In this document: piece by piece, positions 46,743 through 59,194 of the stretch
Position numbering within the stretch: the first letter of the stretch is position 1
Layout: every line of letters starts with the position of its first letter
Assembly (NCBI RefSeq): GCF_008831285.2
Contig: NC_045150.1
Span: 5,098,001 to 5,162,000, forward strand
Length of the DNA: 64,000 bases
From: Nymphaea colorata
Taxonomy: Eukaryota > Streptophyta > Magnoliopsida > Nymphaeales > Nymphaeaceae
Direction: 5' to 3'
The notes under the pieces: generated by a model
The model's database searches: none
Told to the model about the DNA's origin: nothing
What the model saw: the letters and a program-made list of their open reading frames with translations, nothing else
Made by a program: the position numbers and the translations under genes

Positions 46743-49700
46743 GTATTCTTTCTGGACACATCTCAATGTTTCGTTGCAGTTGTGCCACTCTCTCCCACCA
46801 TCTTTCTCCCACTGCTTTCTATTTCGCTTCCGGAATGGTAGCTGCCCTGGATAGATCCTTCGGTAGTTAGGGTTTGGTACTAATGTTGAATTCATTTTAG
46901 TTTCTTGGGGTATCTTTTCGTATTGACGTGATGATGAAAGCTGAATTGGGGCATGACAATTTTATGCTTCTTTTTGGGTTGAAATCTTTTCCAATTTTCC
47001 TATCCTTTTACCTTTGTTATATCGCTTATCGGCTGTCTAGGATCTGTTAGTTGTCGATTCAAGCAGGAAAATGCACATGAGTTTCTCTCTATTTCGCTCA
47101 TACGTCCTTGTTGGGTAGAAGACAACTGTGGATATTTAGACTTTGGGATTTACTGGTTGCTAGTGGTAATAATTTGTGTAAGCTTCTTGTGAGTAGGGAA
47201 TTGGAGTGTTTATACTTGAATATGCATAAGTCAACGTTTTCCTTTGGTAATATTTTTGTTTTTCCTTTTTCCCCTTCCTGGTTTTATCTGGTTGAGTCTT
47301 GCAATTGTGTCTGTTTGATGAGTTTCCTTTTTGTTTTCCCGAGGCAAACTAGTAGCATTACAATGTCTACTGACAATGGAGTTGTAACTCACGCTTGCTT
47401 GCCTATTTTCTGTATTTGGTGATTTGTGATCCTTCTTAACTGATATCCTAATTTACTGTATGAACAGAAATGTCCCTAAAACACCAAACACATTACAATA
47501 TAGCAAGACTCATCATGTTAGCCATGTTAAGTTCTGGACACATCCCAATGTAAAAAGACCCTATATTATATTACAAGTGCTCGTCATGTTAGACGTGTTT
47601 GGGCGTCGAGATCCAAAGAAGTGGGACCCAATGATGTCCTATCTCCTCCTAGATTGACCAGGTAGGGTAGGCCCGATTCAGTGAAGTCTCTTGGTTGACT
47701 TGGCAAACTTTTAGACATTGGCCTTCACATGCTTTGACATTGCTTCCCGTACCAAGATGTTTAATCTTGTAAGTTCCTTCATTGTATTTTTATGGCATTT
47801 CTTGCAAGCAGTGTCATAGATATTGTGATATTTTCAAAAATCTATTGATAGTTACGAGATAATCAAATAAAACACAAAAATCAGGAAAAACTCATGAGAT
47901 TTTGAAAATCTTGCCAAATGAAAATCTCGCTATTTTATCATGATTCCATTACAATTTTCCCGAATTTTAATATTTTTTAGTTTTTAGAATTTTTAAGGTT
48001 TTTTATGCTTTTAAATTTTTAAAAAAATGTCAAGTTTGTTCTAAGATTTTTTTGAGAGGATGAACTTCACAAAAATTACCTGAGAAAAACCTCACAGATA
48101 TTTTCCTGAGAGTGATATTTGTGACAATGCCTGCAAGTTCCTGCATTCAAATCCTTGGTGATTATTAATTTTTTAAAAATTGTCAAGATTTTCCCAAGAT
48201 TTTTTTTGAGAAGAACTTCATAAAAATTAAAAAACCTCACAGATAATTTCCTGAGAGTGATATTTGTAACAATGCCTGCAAGTTACTGCATTCAAATCCT
48301 TGGTTTTGTAGTATGCCCATTGCCATGCATGGCTCAAAGATCTTCTTGCTGTTCTTTGATTTTCAAGCTTAACTGCATTCCTTTGGTTCTAACCATGTCA
48401 CAGATATCGTGGGATTTTCAAAAATCTTGCAATATATACATGAAGATCAGATAAAACAAAAAGATTGGGAAAACGTCATGAAGTTTTGAAAATCTCACAA
48501 AAAAATCTCACAATTTTATCGTTATTTTCTTGCCATCTTTTTCTGAGATTTTAATAATTTTAAATATTTAAAAAATTTGAGGTTTTTTTTAACTTTTTAA
48601 AATTGTTGAGATTTTCCTGGGGAAAACAGCATTGCCAAAAAATACTTGAGAAAAACCTCACCGATATTTTCCTGAGAATGATATTTGTGACAGTGGTTCT
48701 AACAAACAAAAGAAAATGACATATTTAACAATTATATTTCACTACATAATGCTACATAGTAGCAATAGGAATCGTATATATGGTAACCATAATTTTTGGA
48801 CTCAATAATGAATAAAAGTTAAAAAAATAGAGTAAAAAGTTAGTAATAGTAAGAGGAAGAAGAAGAAGAAATAACATAGTCTTGTACACTACATGATACA
48901 GAATCATATAATACATATGAATCAATTTTTGTGGAATTTAGTTTTGTAGATATTATTCTAACTTCTAAGAGTGATTTGATAGGAAACATATATAAAGACA
49001 ATTATTGTTCGGGTTTAAATGTGTTTCTGTATTCGTTTAAAAAGAAGAGCTCTCATTACGTCAAATTATTGATAATTTTCATAAAAAAACTTGAATAGTT
49101 CAATTGAAGCATGTTTTATACTAAATTAATATTATGGACATGTTAGCTTGGCAAATATCAATGAATTCCTTTGCTATTTTCGTTGCCAATGCTTCTTGCA
49201 GTTGTCCTTTTGCGTTCATTGTTGTGCATGTGTGGGGGCAGTGGTGGGGATGTGTGATTGCTTTTGTGGAGGCATGTGCTTGTACGCACTCATGTTTTTT
49301 CTTTTCACTTATGATAGGCAAATACCTATAAAACAAACAGATTAAATTTAGAAATAGAAACATTTTCAGTTTGACAAATGAACTTGAGGTAGAACTTTAG
49401 ACATATCATTATTTAGGTTAATCATATCTCAAGGAACTATTATAGCTTTTCTCTTTCTCTGCATCAATGTAAGTTCTTGCCCTATATCAAAACAAATTTA
49501 TTGTGCAATATTTGTACAGGCCTTTCACTCTTTTTACTGTTGGAACTCTACAATTTTAATACATGTTCATAGGTTTAATGTTCAACTAACATCAATTAAC
49601 TGTGTAAAATGCAGTAGTCTGCTCCAACTTTTCATACTTTAATTGACTAAAATATAACTATTGACTTTTGAATTTTGAGACTCAGAGAATGGTTTTGAAG

Positions 49701-52686
49701 AATATGGAGGGCTGTTCTGGCCTACTGGCCGAATCATATTGCTTTGTCTCATACTTCTTTCATTCTAATGCATAACTAGGAGTTTGTGTATTGGTTGCTG
49801 GAGTTCAGTGCTCCTAACCATGTCTATATGAATGCAACACCAACTAATCTCAGCTATTGATTTTGAGTTTGGGTGTAGGGTGCTCATGGTGACAGGACAG
49901 TTCATCTTATAGTGTGTGTTTTGAGTCTTTGAGATACCTGTGCTGATCAGGCTAAATTTATCAGATATTAAATGCAATGCCATGGGAAATGCTAGAAAAG
50001 GGATCATCAAATTGATTACTTTTTTTTTTTTTACTTGAAAAACTACCATCAGTAATTCACTTGTATTCCTGAATCCTGAAAATGAAAAAAGGTTCATCCT
50101 CTTTCTCTTTTTTCTTTGTGCATATCTGCATGAGAGTGTGCACATGTGCCTGATGTGACAATGCCTTTATGCTGCTTGTGTATATTTGTAAAACTAGCAC
50201 TAAGGGACATCGTGTTATCAATCTTGAGGTAAGTGATTATTTCCCAATAACAAGGAAAAAGAGGAGTGAACAAAAGTTAGATCGGCTCACTGACAGGAAA
50301 GAAATATGTGGATATAATCTCTGGAACAAGAGCAATTTCTTTTTAATTTTAACCCAGAAAAACGTGATATTTCACCTCATTTTTAAACTGCAATTTGTTT
50401 AGCAAATGTCACAATAATGTCATTAAAAGATGTTGCTAATTTGCTTCAAAGTTCAGACAATAATTGTTTTCGATATTTTGTAATATATCCATTTCGCTGA
50501 TAAACTTTTGGTAAAAATAAAAAGCTTGAAGGTTTCTTAAGAAAGAAAGGAAACTAGGCTGGTAATTAGCTACATAAATTGTTTTTCTGCTAAGATTACA
50601 GCATCCCTTGCTAGTCTTGTTGACCCCCTTAATGGGAAATTTGATGGGGTAAATGCCCCAGCACATCATAACAACATACTTGGTTGTGGACTGGAGATGT
50701 CATCGTTGTCTGCTTTCGCTAGTGCTGTCGAATATTAGTTTAGGAATTTATCTTGTCATGAAGAGCTCCAATTTTGATCTAAGCAGTTTCTCTTGGTTCG
50801 GGCCCTACAGATTCTTTTTATTTTCATTGATACATAGTTTCAGTTCTATTTTGCCTCATCTGTTCTTACCTGTCCATATTGGTGTACAGGGATGCCCATC
50901 TACTCTAGGCTCAAATCGCAAGTCTGCAGAATTTATTGAAAGGGTTCCTGCAAGAGACAAACATGTACGGGCATTATTTTCAGAGAAAGTGGTGACCAGG
51001 ATTGAGAAGGACATTGGTTGCAAACTTAAAATGGACGAGCGATTCATCATAGTAAGTGGAAAAGATAGGCTGGTTCTGGCAAAAGGTGTGGATGCTGTGA
51101 GGAAGGTGATACAAGACGAGGACAGGGGTGCGAGAAGGAAAGGATCATCTGATCATCAGAATGCAAGATCTAGGTCTCCTGATGATACACATGTTAGTCC
51201 TCATTTACGACGATCAATGTCTCAAAGGTCTCATTCTAGTCCTAGAAATCCTCCACAAACCCAGTCAAGGATTTGTAGTCAAGAAAAGGTTGTAGAGGAT
51301 CATTTGCGGAAGGACCTGCAACAGTTGTCAAGGGGTTCTCCACAAGGTAGGGACCATGTAGAATTCACTCTCAGCCTTCATAGGGAGCTGGTAAAACCAT
51401 GTACAGAGACTCTAGAAACCTTTTTCTTTTTGTATTTATGTATATTATATTTTAATGGAAATATAATAACATTTCCTGTTGACGGCAGTTGTTTTGCAGC
51501 AAGAGGTAAGTTCAAGGTTTACGTGTTCGAGTTTGAAGTAATTTACAGAGTGAATCAGTCAGGTTGTCACCAAATGCAAACTTATTTATTGAAAGCATAG
51601 CCAAAAGTTGTATGTGTTGATGGTTTCAGAGATTCATCTATTTTTGTTTTTTTTAGTTATGTTTCATTATGTGATATCCTTGTCATTAGGATGTAATCTT
51701 AAGTATATGAAAACAAAGAAGCTGCCCATTGACAAGATCTTCATTTCATGAAGCTTTTGGTAATGATGGAGCTAGAGGGCGATCAAGGTCTCCACAGCGT
51801 GGTGGCACTTTTCCAGGTGATGGATTTAAAGCCTATGATAGCCATAAACAGAATGCAGGGATGCATAGGGCAGGTACTTGGGATGTTGATAGACATGGGC
51901 TGGATGTACACACCAATCATAAGTATGATTTCCATTCCTTTCCCCAAAATTTTGAAGAGTTGGACATGGACTATAGGAGGGAGGTGATGGAATTGGCAAG
52001 ATGGCGAGATAAGGAAGAAGATGCAGAAAGTCATAAGCATCGTGAGGTATAAGTCCATGTATTTTTTTTTATTTTACATGTGTATTTTATATTTGAACTG
52101 TTTCCTTATTGCTTATAATTTGCCTAATGCTGCTTTTCTTTTGGACTAAGTTTGTTGATTTCAATCTTCAAAGTTGAATGAGACTGGCAGCTGGTTATGG
52201 GTCCAAGGTGGTCTAATTATTCATAGGCCTCAACTTTGGACAGCTGCAATCATAAATTGGATCTACCTTAGATGAACCTAGAACAATGTAGACCAGTGTT
52301 TGTGTTTTTATGACGGGCAAAGAATCAGAAAAATTGATACTTGTTTGAGTTCATTCAATTGTGTTTGAAACTTTGAGTATCAAAAGTTAAGGTGATGCCT
52401 AATAGGCTTGTAATTGTTTATGGTTACTTTAGAGTTTAAAAACCCAACAGGTATATCAGGTAACATTTATGATTTTATATGTATCTTCATTTTTCAAATT
52501 TGTCTATACACATGGACTATGACGATGAGTTTGCTCTATTCAATGTCCGTATAAACCATTTCTAAGGAAGAGTTTTCTTCTTTTCTAATCTATTTCAAAA
52601 TTATTTTCATGATTTAAAGTTTAAAGTTTAAATTCTAGAATAAATAGTTGACCAGGTTATTCATTTTGTACCATCTTTTTGCAAGT

Positions 52687-52761
<75 letters not shown>

Positions 52762-53676
52762 GGATGTTATAACAATAAATCTCCACCTTACCTAGACAAC
52801 AGTGGTAGGTGGGTGTGGATGGTGGATCCTTAGAAAGGGCCTAGCTGGGTCCAAAAAGAAGGAAGCTGAATTCAACAATAACTATAGCCAGTATAGTCTT
52901 CAGAAATTTGAGAACAACATACCTATCTTCCCAGTAACATCCCAAGTTCAAGGGCCAGAAGTTAATCTGTTCGCAGAAAAGTGAAAACAGTTATTTTACT
53001 GAACACATATTATGCTCTGGTGTCTTATGCTTCCTACAAGTAACAGGGAATTTAATTTGAGGATTTACATGCAAAGATATCTTAGAAAACATGGAAGTTT
53101 ACTGTTAAAATCTTAAGCTTCCTTCCAACAATGAGATAAACAAAACCCTTAGAGTCTTGCAGTGCAATATTTCCGAGTATTTAGCTCCTTTTCTTCCCCA
53201 GTACTCTTTCTCTTGAGGAGTTTGGGTGTGGTGCATGTTTGATGTTCTTGGACTCTTTGTAGCTATGCCTTTGAAATTTTTTTTTTTGGAATTGGGAAAG
53301 CAAATGCGTTGAGTCTAACATGGTCGTAAAACTGCAGTCTATCCAAGAACTAAGGGATTCATATACAAAGAAATTGGCTGCGTTAAGAGTCTCTCATGCA
53401 AAACAATGGGAAGAATTTCTGCATGCAGATATGCAAAGGCGACAACAAGCACACCACCATTTGCCAGAATCAACATATTCCTCCTATTCTCGCCCTGGCT
53501 TCCCTGATTATGAGGGAACTGCAACTGCCTCCCACTACTCAAGTAGTTTGCCTGTTGATTCAAGGAGCAGATACCCATTTTCAGACAGTTATTCAACTGC
53601 AAGGCCTCAAGATTTGTATGGTGAGTTTCAACATCAAAGACGCGAGGATTACAGGAAGACTTACGATAGATACTGA
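46434..53676 (+). CDS. CCHC zinc-knuckle, KH-like, RS-containing protein (spliced gene)
   Basis: Proposed exons: 46434-46742, 50890-51390, 51489-51505, 51737-52046 and 53338-53676, giving about 491 residues with a consistent frame. Zinc knuckle: C92, C95, H100, C105 (CKICGESGH, then FTQGC), split by intron 1. A KH-like region follows at about 118-180 (RVPARDKHVRALFSEKVV, RIEKDIGC, FIIVSGKDRL). RS/SP stretches (ARSRSPDD, GRSRSPQRGG) come next, then a C-terminal part rich in Tyr, Ser, Arg and Gln with a probable helix (IQELRDSYTKKLAALRVSHAKQW). Such zinc-knuckle plus KH proteins bind RNA, often with splicing factors; the exact role is inferred. The start ATG follows a CT-rich leader. The middle splice junctions are tentative. 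Confidence 0.75.
47810..48310. repeat. AT-rich MITE-family copies with a ~140-bp direct repeat
   Basis: GTGTCATAGATATTG opens the first copy, and TTTCCTGAGAGTGATATTTG closes copies at about 48105 and 48250. The stretch from CCTCACAGATA to CATTCAAATCCTTGG occurs twice about 140 bp apart. It is the same family as 48394-48693. Confidence 0.6.
48394..48693. mobile_element. 300-bp MITE with ~10-bp target duplication
   Basis: The left end reads CATGTCACAGATATC and the right end GATATTTGTGACAG, its inverse. TGGTTCTAAC flanks both sides exactly (48384-48393 and 48694-48703). A 9-10-bp duplication suggests the Mutator superfamily, but the family is not certain. The body is AT-rich and non-coding, with TCAAAAATCTTGC and AAACCTCACCG words shared with its neighbours. 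Confidence 0.7.
50890..51390 (+). CDS. zinc-knuckle gene, exon 2
   Basis: It starts with the last zinc ligand (GCPSTLGSNR), then the KH-like region and an RS-containing linker. A strong-looking donor CAAG|GTAGGG at 51346 leaves phase 1, which cannot be read into the next coding block. The donor CTG|GTAAAA at 51390 (phase 0) works with the 17-nt microexon. The 3' end is therefore uncertain by 44 bp. Confidence 0.7.
51489..51505 (+). CDS. zinc-knuckle gene, proposed 17-nt microexon
   Basis: Lies between GACGGCAG and a perfect GAG|GTAAGT donor. Its length (2 modulo 3) changes the phase so that exon 2 (ending 51390) and the block at 51737 read in one frame without stops. An alternative acceptor at 51499 gives a 6-nt exon that does not fix the frame. 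Confidence 0.4.
51737..52046 (+). CDS. zinc-knuckle gene, exon 4
   Basis: Encodes SSFHEAFGNDGARGRSRSPQ, then DSHKQNAGMHRAGTWDVDRH and a charged helix (YRREVMELARWRDKEEDAES). The acceptor is GACAAG; the donor is GAG|GTATAA in phase 0. Confidence 0.65.
52690..52757. repeat. (TA)n microsatellite in the last intron
   Basis: About 34 TA dinucleotides in a row within the intron before the last exon. Confidence 0.9.
53338..53676 (+). CDS. zinc-knuckle gene, last coding exon
   Basis: Begins after ACTGCAG with SIQELRDSYTKKL, in phase 0, and runs to TGA. The C-terminus is rich in Tyr, Ser, Arg, His and Gln (HLPESTYSSYSRPG, YPFSDSYSTARPQD, RREDYRKTYDRY), a low-complexity tail common in RNA-binding proteins. 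A possible 3'UTR donor (AATG|GTAAGT) follows at about 53704. Confidence 0.75.
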   Translation, partial: SIQELRDSYTKKLAALRVSHAKQWEEFLHADMQRRQQAHHHLPESTYSSYSRPGFPDYEGTATASHYSSSLPVDSRSRYPFSDSYSTARPQDLYGEFQHQRREDYRKTYDRY

Positions 53677-56600
53677 CGCTGTAGTCTCTATGAAAAATAC
53701 AATGGTAAGTTGTTGGTAACAGTTCACATTGATTTATGCTTTCTTTTCTGGCATGTTCATGCCATTTATCTCTAAAAATACCAACAAATAGGCATGAAAA
53801 CCAGCCCAAAAAGGTAGAAGATGATGGCGCTGATGGCCAATCACGAAGAACACAAGAATGTGCACTGATGCACACATACAATAGAGATAAGAATCGAATT
53901 GCTTAATTGCTTAAAACATGGTTAATCCAAAGCGAATACCATCTATATATGCAGAAAAAGAGAGGTTGCAGCAAATGAAAAAGCAGCAATAAAAGTAAAA
54001 TACATGTTTATCCTATTACCTAATATACACTTAGTACATACAATATATGGTTTGCATTATTGCCACAAGTATCGTTCTCAGGTTTTAAACGGTGAGATTT
54101 CTCTCAGGTATTTTCCAGTAGTTTCATGAGGAAAAACTTGACAATTTTTAAAAATCATAAAAATTAGGTAAAAATAAAATAAATGGGAAACTAATAAGAA
54201 GATAAATAATAAAAATGATGTTTTAGTAATGATAGAAATGAAGATAAATACTTTAACTTAACTTTTAAACTTTGAAGCAAAAATGACATGGAAAAAGTGA
54301 AAAAATGTAATAAAAGTGGAAAAATGCATTAAATTTGTTTGTTTTTTAATGTAAATATCAGTTCTTTTTTGAAAAAGGCACAATATTTTTGACAATTATT
54401 TGCATATATATACGTGGATGAACAAGTATATACACAAATTCTAGCACACCATCAAACTTATGGTGTCTTTTTTAAAAGTTTGTTAATAAGAAAATTAAAA
54501 TCTTGGTGTACACAAAATGTAGTAAAAAAAATCTGCAAGTTGATATACTGAAGCCACATAAAGAAGTTCAATAGTATTCCTCTTCTCTTATTTCAATGCA
54601 ATTGTTCATCTTTGTACTCTTGCTTCTTTATACTCTTGCTTCTTTTATGAAATGTGTAACTTCATGCTATATAAGTAAATTTTTATGATCATTGCATAGT
54701 TTTGAAGGTTTTCCATGCAAGCTCGCATGTCCATTAAAAGTTGTGTGAATTATATGTTCTTTATTGTCCTAATGGTCACTGCCATACTGCTATTGTATCT
54801 GTGGCTGTAGATGACAAAAAGGCCTTTTGTTGTTTTTTGCACTTCTATAATGCTAGTGATTCTCTTTGGAAAACAACAATCAATTCTAATAAAAAGAAAG
54901 AAGATAGGAATACTCTCATATATCTCTTTTGGGTATCGTACATTTTGTGATATCAAACTCTGTGGACTGAGGTTTAAGTATGTTGAAACTGGCTTGCCGT
55001 ATACTGCATGTGCTATGTGAGGTTTAGTGATACTTAGGTGCATAAAAGGTCCAACTAACTGTCTTCAATCAGTTGTATTTTTCAAAAGAATTCCATCATC
55101 GACTTTAGTCTTGGTTCTGATTTCTGATAATTTCAAGACTCTCCATTACTCTTATCATTAGTTATTTAGGACCTGATAATATTTATTCAAATGTCATTTG
55201 GGATAATATGTATCCTCATGAAGAATAAATTTCATGTTAGAATGTATGTTAGAAATCCCAAACTGGTCACTTCAAAAGTGTTTTTGAAAAATGTTGAAGT
55301 TGATTATGTCACTTCCCATTATCAACTTGTTATCATCATATAGTAACAATATAATGATCATTGTGCAAGTATTCTTAACAAACAATGTCATCAGTAAAAG
55401 AAGTTGAAATCTATATTTCATTATTTTTTTTTTGAATTTATCCCATTTTTCATGTGTTTGTTTGAGATCATAAAAAATTTTCTTAATCTAAGCACCTTAT
55501 GATTTATTACATTCATATTCAGTGAGACATCTATGTAAATTTCTTTGTTAAGGTCTTCACTCACGGATGCATTTTTAAGCACCATTTGAAAACTTTCCAA
55601 TTTTTAATTAAACAGTAGCTATGAGGGTTTATCATGGTTATTGTTGCCATGTGGCAAAGTCCTTCATAGTCTTTTCTGTATTTTGGAGTGTGTCTTTTGT
55701 CCACTAATGTAGCTTTGTGTCCTTTAATGACTCATGACTCTTGGTTTTTATCTTATGGATCCATGTACAATCTATAGTTCCTTTATTGGTATGGATGTCC
55801 TGCATATTGGTTCTTCCAATAGCTTCTATGCTAAGGATTGTACCTTCTTGCTTTTTCATCACTGGTTGGTTCAAAGTAAGAATGTATGACAAGCAAGCAA
55901 ACTTTTATGTCTAGGGGTAAAGGAGTCAAAAGAGACAAACCTATCAGTCACTCTTGGTGTTCTTTCAGTTCTTTGAAGTGTAGGTGGTTGATTTTAAATT
56001 TCTAATGGTTGTTTCCTATGATGAGTCGGCGGCACTTTGGATGCAACACCTGCATCGATGTGACGTGGAGGAGAATGCACACATGCACATGCAGCTCGGT
56101 TAGGTTTTTATAAAATTCCTTTGTTTTAAGCCTTCATTCTATTTTCATTTCCAAAAAGAGACCCATTTTTATTTTTATTTTTATCATCTTTTAAAATTCT
56201 CTTTTGTTACAGATTTACACTAAGAGGCTTATGTATGTATATATTTATTTATATATGCATATATGTCTATGTTGTCAAGGCGTCAAGGTAAAATTGGTGA
56301 CCAGTTTGTTTTTATTAATTTTTTTTATCAAGTTCGAGCTCAATCTTCTCGAAAAATGTAAAAGAAATTCTTTTTCAACTCGTACTCTGATCTTGTTTCA
56401 GTGACAATTTCACCTCATTTGGGTTCAATATATTTTGTTTCATATTAAAAGCAATTCCATAAAATTGTCAGACGCATTTTAATTTCCTTGTTTGTCATTT
56501 CTAGTTTTTTGCTTTTGAGATAATACTTATGAGCCATATCTTTTTGGGTGAACATAACTTTTAGAGATTTTCATGCCTCACTAGTTTTCTTTGAATGATA

Positions 56601-56730
56601 AAAATTTGAGATAATTTTTTTGTCCAACACCAGCAGACATCAGAACTAAGGCCTTTGCAGTTTTCATTTGACATTAAGTTTTATATAATAATTATCTTAA
56701 AGATGCTGCCAGTCGTTTGTTCCTTCTGGC
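53677..56730. other. 3' flank and intergenic DNA
   Basis: The start should hold the 3' untranslated region of the zinc-knuckle gene. 54060-54400 is a copy of the AT-rich family present in intron 1 (TCTCAGGTATTTTCC, AAAAATGATGTTTTAGTAATGATAG). No further gene is recognised; ORFs at 54741-55043 are AT-rich noise. Confidence 0.35.
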
Positions 56731-56734
56731 CCTA

Positions 56735-56862
56735 AAATGTCGTTTGACAACAGTAGCAAACTGTTATTGTTCCATGAACCTGCCCCGATGTTTTGGGGCA
56801 GATTCAAGAAACAGTCACAGTCTGTTACTACTGTTGCTAAACAGCTTCTAAGAGGGCAAAAG
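56735..56862. mobile_element. palindromic MITE-like element
   Basis: The left arm reads TTTGACAACAGTAGCAAACTG, CATGAACCTGCCCC. The right arm is its imperfect inverse: GGGGCAGATTCAAGAAACAG, then CTACTGTTGCTAAACAG. The centre is a short TGTTTT loop. Related arms (CATGAATC, GGGACAGATTCATGG) occur at 32620-32700, 41930-41990 and 45870-45900. Confidence 0.6.
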
Positions 56863-56894
56863 AATGGCAGCTTGAGGGAAAAGTGGCGGCAGGC

Positions 56895-56936
56895 AAGACG
56901 GGACTTTCTAGGAGGTCACCCAATCCCAGTACTATA
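56895..56936 (-). ncRNA. 5S rRNA-derived fragment
   Basis: On the - strand the phrase TAGTACTGGGATTGGGTGAC followed by CTCCTAGAAAGTCC matches the 3' third of plant 5S rRNA (TAGTACTAGGATGGGTGACC, CTGGGAAGTCC) with several differences. The internal promoter boxes of the gene are absent. It is therefore a relic, either a stray 5S pseudogene piece or the head of a degraded 5S-derived SINE. Confidence 0.6.
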
Positions 56937-59194
56937 GGGATCAATACATTTCAAATGAAAACCAGATCTTTTTTTGGTACCATGTAAGGACCCCCAAATA
57001 GCCATAAAACCCAGCCCAATATGTTGAAGAAAGTGATGACGAAAACTCAATCACCAAGCACCCTTAAGAAATGTGCGCTAAGGCACAGAAAAATAAAAAT
57101 GGCACTAAGCGTAGAAACGCATCTATGGTACAAGAGGGGAATAGCTTCAATATATACGGCCAGCAAGGGGCTGATCTAGCCTGTGGCTAACCCTCAATGC
57201 TCTGAAAGGAGCCATTCAGTTACCCAACCTTGGTCAAGGCCTAATCTTGAGTAGTAAAACAAAAATTAATACAAAAATAAATTAGATGAAACAGAAATAA
57301 AAATAAAATGCATGTTTATATCTATGTATAATATACATATAAGTGGCATATATCTTGCCTGATTAACATATGTGTACATATAAGAATACACATGTACTTA
57401 CATTTTTACATTATGTGACAAACTTCTTTGCTTGTTGATTTGCTAGTAACATGGAATATAAATTTGATCTTCAGAAGGCATCTGATGTAAGTTGTGAAGG
57501 AAATTTAAATTCCTAAGGAACTATAACAACATGCTTAGACTGCTTGAGCATGAGAATTTGGAAGAGTATTTAGTTTGCCTGTCGAATAAAAATCTAGAAA
57601 GCGTCATTAGTTCTCAGCTTCCTGTCGGCATATCTTCCTGGATGCAGTCTGTTCTCTTTTCTTTATTTCATGCAGGCGACTTTCACTGTTGTTTCTATTC
57701 TCTATACGCCTATTATTTTACTTTAATGGTCTTCGTGGCTTATTTTTTTGCCAACTGTGCAGGCTGAAAATAGGGAGCTCCCTTTAGTTTTCTGAAAGAT
57801 TCGACATCTCAACCGTTGCATATGGACAATCTGAGATGGGATGGCTTTTGGACTCTTTTCTAGTTTTAGAGCTTCGGCTACCAGTAGGTGAAGTTTTTGG
57901 TGTATCACCCCCTCTAGGCGTCACTCTGAGTAAGATAATGATCCCTTCTTCAATATTGATTTTGTCACCATGAAGGAACATCTACAGGTCTGTTATGATG
58001 AAAAGAATGTACATTTTCTATTTGTTCTGGTCTGTATCTGTTGGTGTGAATCTAACGGACTGGGATGGCGTTGGTATCTTAGCTTCCAGGTTCGTGTGAC
58101 GGTTTCCAATCATGGGGTGCTAGTTTATCCAGCAGAATATCTTGTAGGAGATGCAAAGCACCACTATCCCCCCGCCCTTAAAAAAAAAAAAAAAATAGTG
58201 CATCCGAGCATGCCCTAGTTTGCCACAAGGTTTGGTGATGGGAGATTGGTTGTGTCATATGATTTGTTCTATCATACGTAAGGAACCTGGGGAAACAACG
58301 GTAAGATTCAAGTTGGTTTTATTAATCTGAACTGTCTTAACATGTCAGATAGAGTACGAACAGAAACAACTTGCAGGCGTGTATTCCAGTCAGAAATTGT
58401 GCCAACATCTCAAATCTGTTTGAGAAAACTGAGGAATAACAGGAAATGGTATTCAAAGTTAGCTTAGGATTTTGTTCTCATAATCTTGGCAAGGGATCAT
58501 TTTCTCTTGCTTGTTTTTGCCGTACTGACGACCGCTCTAAATTTTCATGGAAACTTTTTATCTTTTTAGTTTTTTGAAACACTACCAGTCTTGCTTCTAT
58601 CTGTTGAACAATGACGCTGCTTTGAGCTTCTGGTGTGGAAATGTTCGTTTGATATGAACAACGGTGATCAAGTTTGCTTTCCCTTTTCATGTAAAAAATC
58701 TTCCAGTCCACGTTACAGCTGGGGTGCGCTAGTCTTCAAAGGAGGACTAGGTCTCAAGTTCCTAATTCTCCAATTCCTACTGGAATCTTTTAGTAGATTC
58801 AATGTGAATTCTGTCAACTGGGTAATGCTATTTCTTTATGCTTGGCAAATCTGGCTACATATATATACACACACACGCACACCCACTGAACCATTTCTTC
58901 CTTTCTTTCATGTAAGTCACCACGACAACGATATTGGTCTCTGGCTGTTGGTGATTCAGATCAGAGACCACCACTCCTGTGCGTAGCCAAATCTCCAACT
59001 TGACTTTTTCCTCCTTCCATTTGAGAGAGTGATGTACGTCTTGGCAGCTACCTCCAAATCATCTTAGGCAGGGGAAACTTTACCTGACCTCACTCCCGAT
59101 GGTCTAGATGGTTCCTCCACCACGATATTTTCCAGACTATGACGAAAGGTGACCTTCTAACAGGTGTCTGGCCAGCACTGCTTGAATCTCGTGC
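56937..59194. other. intergenic DNA, no supported gene
   Basis: Several short ORFs and donor-like or acceptor-like sites occur at 57500-58000, but no family motif appears. An A run lies at 58181-58195 and a short (CA)n at 58865-58878. Confidence 0.3.

Larger units (their letters stand above)
46743..50889 (+). other. intron 1 (4.1 kb) of the zinc-knuckle gene
   Basis: Bounded by GTATTC and GTGTACAG. Phase 0, it separates the third and fourth metal ligands of the zinc knuckle. It carries several copies of a CACAGATAT-ended MITE family between 47810 and 48700. ORFs inside it show no coding evidence. Confidence 0.8.

Noticed and set aside
57531-57767. 78-codon ORF with a plausible exon look
   Set aside because: No family motif and no consistent splice model with neighbours; left as intergenic.
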